Both the position numbers and the translations under genes were made by a program. The notes beneath the pieces are model-generated. The model was not told the origin of the DNA. It saw only the letters and a program-made list of their open reading frames with translations, and did no database searches. A stretch of 28,987 nucleotides of DNA from Baffinella frigidus (Eukaryota; Cryptophyceae; Cryptomonadales; Baffinellaceae), in NCBI GenBank assembly GCA_026770585.1, contig MU646314.1:218876-247862 (forward strand), written 5' to 3'. Numbering within the stretch: position 1 is the first letter of the stretch; every line of letters starts with the position of its first letter. This document shows positions 22,401 through 25,400 of the stretch, piece by piece.

Positions 22401-25400
22401 CTCTTGCGTGGAACGTGCGGGGCAGATGTGGCTTCGGGCCCTGCTGCCGCGAACCTTGCCACCCTAGCATGCCGGGCGTGCCGTACAACCCCGTAGGAAG
22501 AGCACGGGGTTGCCGTACAACCCCGTAGGAAGAGGCTCCGCGCACCGACGAGGGTGCAGAGGGGTACACCCGAACCCCCGGACCCTGCACCCTGAGCAAC
22601 CACGTCAGAGGGAAACATCCACGTTTGACATCTTTCAAGGGAAAACCCTTGAAGTCTGAAGGCAACCGCGGCAGATCTGTCGCGGATAAGGCGTCGGTTT
22701 CCCTCGGTCATTCTGGCGTGGCAGCTCTGCCTCAGTTTTATTCTGGCTCGTCCCAGAGGCTTTCTATTCGCCCTTTTGTACTGGACCCTACACCCTGAGC
22801 AAGGAAGAACACGCACCGAAGAGGAGGGTGCAGAGGAGGAGGTTTCCGCGCTTCCGAAAAGGGTAGATGCGCTGGGCATGCCCCGCATCCTTCCGCTCCT
22901 GCCACCCAATTCAATGCAAATAAATACTCAATTAAATGCGAATAAAATACTCAATTACTCAAATAAATCCGAATAAAATACTCAATTTACTTGAAACTAT
23001 TTTGTGGCATTTTAAGGGGGGGATACGCGATGTTAGCCCCGACATGGCTGTACCATATCACGATAACCACCCATAAGATAACACACAGGTGGGGGCGCTT
23101 CCGGAAGGGGCAGATACGCTGCGCATACCGCGCTCCGTGCGTATGTCCGACTTTAAGGTGTTTTGAGGCGACATTTTCCACTTTTGGGCACTGTTATCAC
23201 GCGGAATTCCCGCCACCCCGCCGCGCGAGCCAATCTGATAGTGAGAGGGTCTGAAACTAGAGGCGTAAAGCAATTCGGTTTGGTACACATCGGCAAACTC
23301 GGGGGCTGTAAACCCCTGAGAGTTAGACCCTGCACCTCCTTGCGCCCCTGGCACCCCGCCGCGCGATTTGGCGGCAAGTGGAAGCTGACAGTGCTCACGG
23401 ATCTCTTAGACAAACTGTTTTAATTTAAAATATTGGATTTCAATGAAAAGTACTACACGTTTGCTTTAATATTGCTAGTAAATATCGGTGTGTAGTAAAT
23501 TTCATTACCGAAATATTTGAAATTAAAACAGTTTGCCTATGAGATGACAGCATGCCCACGTTCATAGGCTGACTGCCTGAAAATGGGGTAGGCAGGCATA
23601 CGGCATTGCCTAGGGGACCTCCTACCGTAGGCCGAGGGATCCTAGGACCAAAAAGTCTCGGCCTACGGTAGGAGGTCCTAGGCAATGCCGTAGGCCTAAC
23701 TACCCCATTTTCAGGCCGTTGCCCTATTAACGTACACAGCGTGCCCGGTGCGGGCATCGTTCGGCTCATAGACTATTGTATCACTCAACTCAAGGCCAAC
23801 GGGCCTGATTTAGGACCTGCATCGAGAGTAATAAAGAAGAAGAAGTGCGGGCATCGTTGCAGTGCGCACCTCGCCCACTCGAGAATGCTGGAGGATCCTA
23901 TTTACATGTGGGTTTGTTTATTTCTCTCAAGCCTGGAGATGACGTTTTGGGGCTAGGGCCACCTGAGTCGAAGCTTCCGGGCGAGCCCCACTGAAACGCA
24001 GGGTAGGGTGTGGGGGCACGCAGGGTAGGGTGTAGGGGCTAGTAAGGTAAGGAGTAGGGTCACCTGCGCCGAAGCTTCGGGACGAGTCCCGCTGCGTATC
24101 ACCACTTGCAATCCCATCTGTATGGGGGTTGACTTCAAAAATGATCGATTTGCCCATAAGATGCCTCCAGGGTGGCACACGGCGGACCACGAGGTCCCCG
24201 AGAGAATTGGGATCGCGAGATCCCATCTGCCCACACGTCCCCCCTCGCATCAAAACCTTCCTTAAAAAAATCCATGTTTTCATTTTTTCATCGTCAGCTG
24301 ACACGCGATCGGAGTCCCCAATACGCCTGTTGACTTAACCGGCCGGTTGTTGACTAAACCGGGAGAGTTGCAACAGGACGATGACTAATCCGAACAGGCC
24401 GCGTACCAGGAAATGGGAAAGGTAGGCAAGAGGGGTACGGGGGACTCCTAGCTCTGCCTGAATAAAACTGCGCTCGCCATCAAAGCAATTTGTTTGCCCT
24501 CTTGTACTGGAGTTTCTGCTCTAAATGTGTTTTATGGCGCGCATAGTTGTACGCAGACAGAGCTAGGACTTTCGGTGCGGTGCGCTGCGAACCGGAATTT
24601 CGAATAACCCTGAAGCGATAAGACCTACGGCCCCACGGTAGGCACTAGCGTAGGGACATGGGGGGGTTCCTACGCCGCTCCAGTCTGCGACCACGGACTC
24701 CTAGCTCTGTCGCAGTCTATTGCGGCTCACCAATTTGGTGAGCCCGGGCTCTTTCCCGCTCCAAAGGGTGACGAATTTGTACTGTAAATCCAGCATGTCA
24801 ATTCGAGAATTTGCGGTCAACCCGAGAGAGGCAGAGCTAGGACTCTTCCTAGCTTTGTCTGGCCTAGTCTCTTGAGTTGAACTTTGGTGGTGCGAATTAT
24901 GTGTACCACGGGTGGGCCACCCCTCGAAAAACACCTTCACTCGTGGTGCAAAAGGTTCGTACCACTAGGCCCCACCCAATCAACTAGTGTTAGTGATACA
25001 CGGCTGCCCTCGTGCAGATCAAGCCAACCCTCGTGAAGATGTGCGGTTGCAAGCCCGGACGTTTCTTGGGAAATAGCTCGTCGAGACCCACGCACCCAGA
25101 GCACAAACTCCCCCGAGAATGCTCTCCTACCTCCCCCATCCCACGCCTGTTTACAAAACCGTGCAGATGTTGCACCGTGAAGGTGACTCTGCCGGGCAGG
25201 CTCAAGTACCAGGGAATCCTCTAGCAAGCTTGACTTTATTCAGCAGTAACCTGTGGTCTAAGGCTGTGCTATGCGGGCACCCAGGAAATATTGTCAGGGG
25301 AAGTCCCTTCTCCACCCGCAACCTCATGCATCAGGCAACGTGGGGCTGGCAGTGGAATCCGCGGGGAACACGGGATCCCCTTCCGCTCCCTCCCCACAAC

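Noticed and set aside
22370-22909. 179-codon minus-strand frame as a gene
   Set aside because: Wrong-frame shadow of exon 3 and its echo; the family-conserved frame is different.
24937-25227. Missing CNNM exon after exon 1 in the frame [16 protein letters not shown]
   Set aside because: The proper exon ([10 protein letters not shown]..) was found at 24064-24117; this frame has no supported splice sites.
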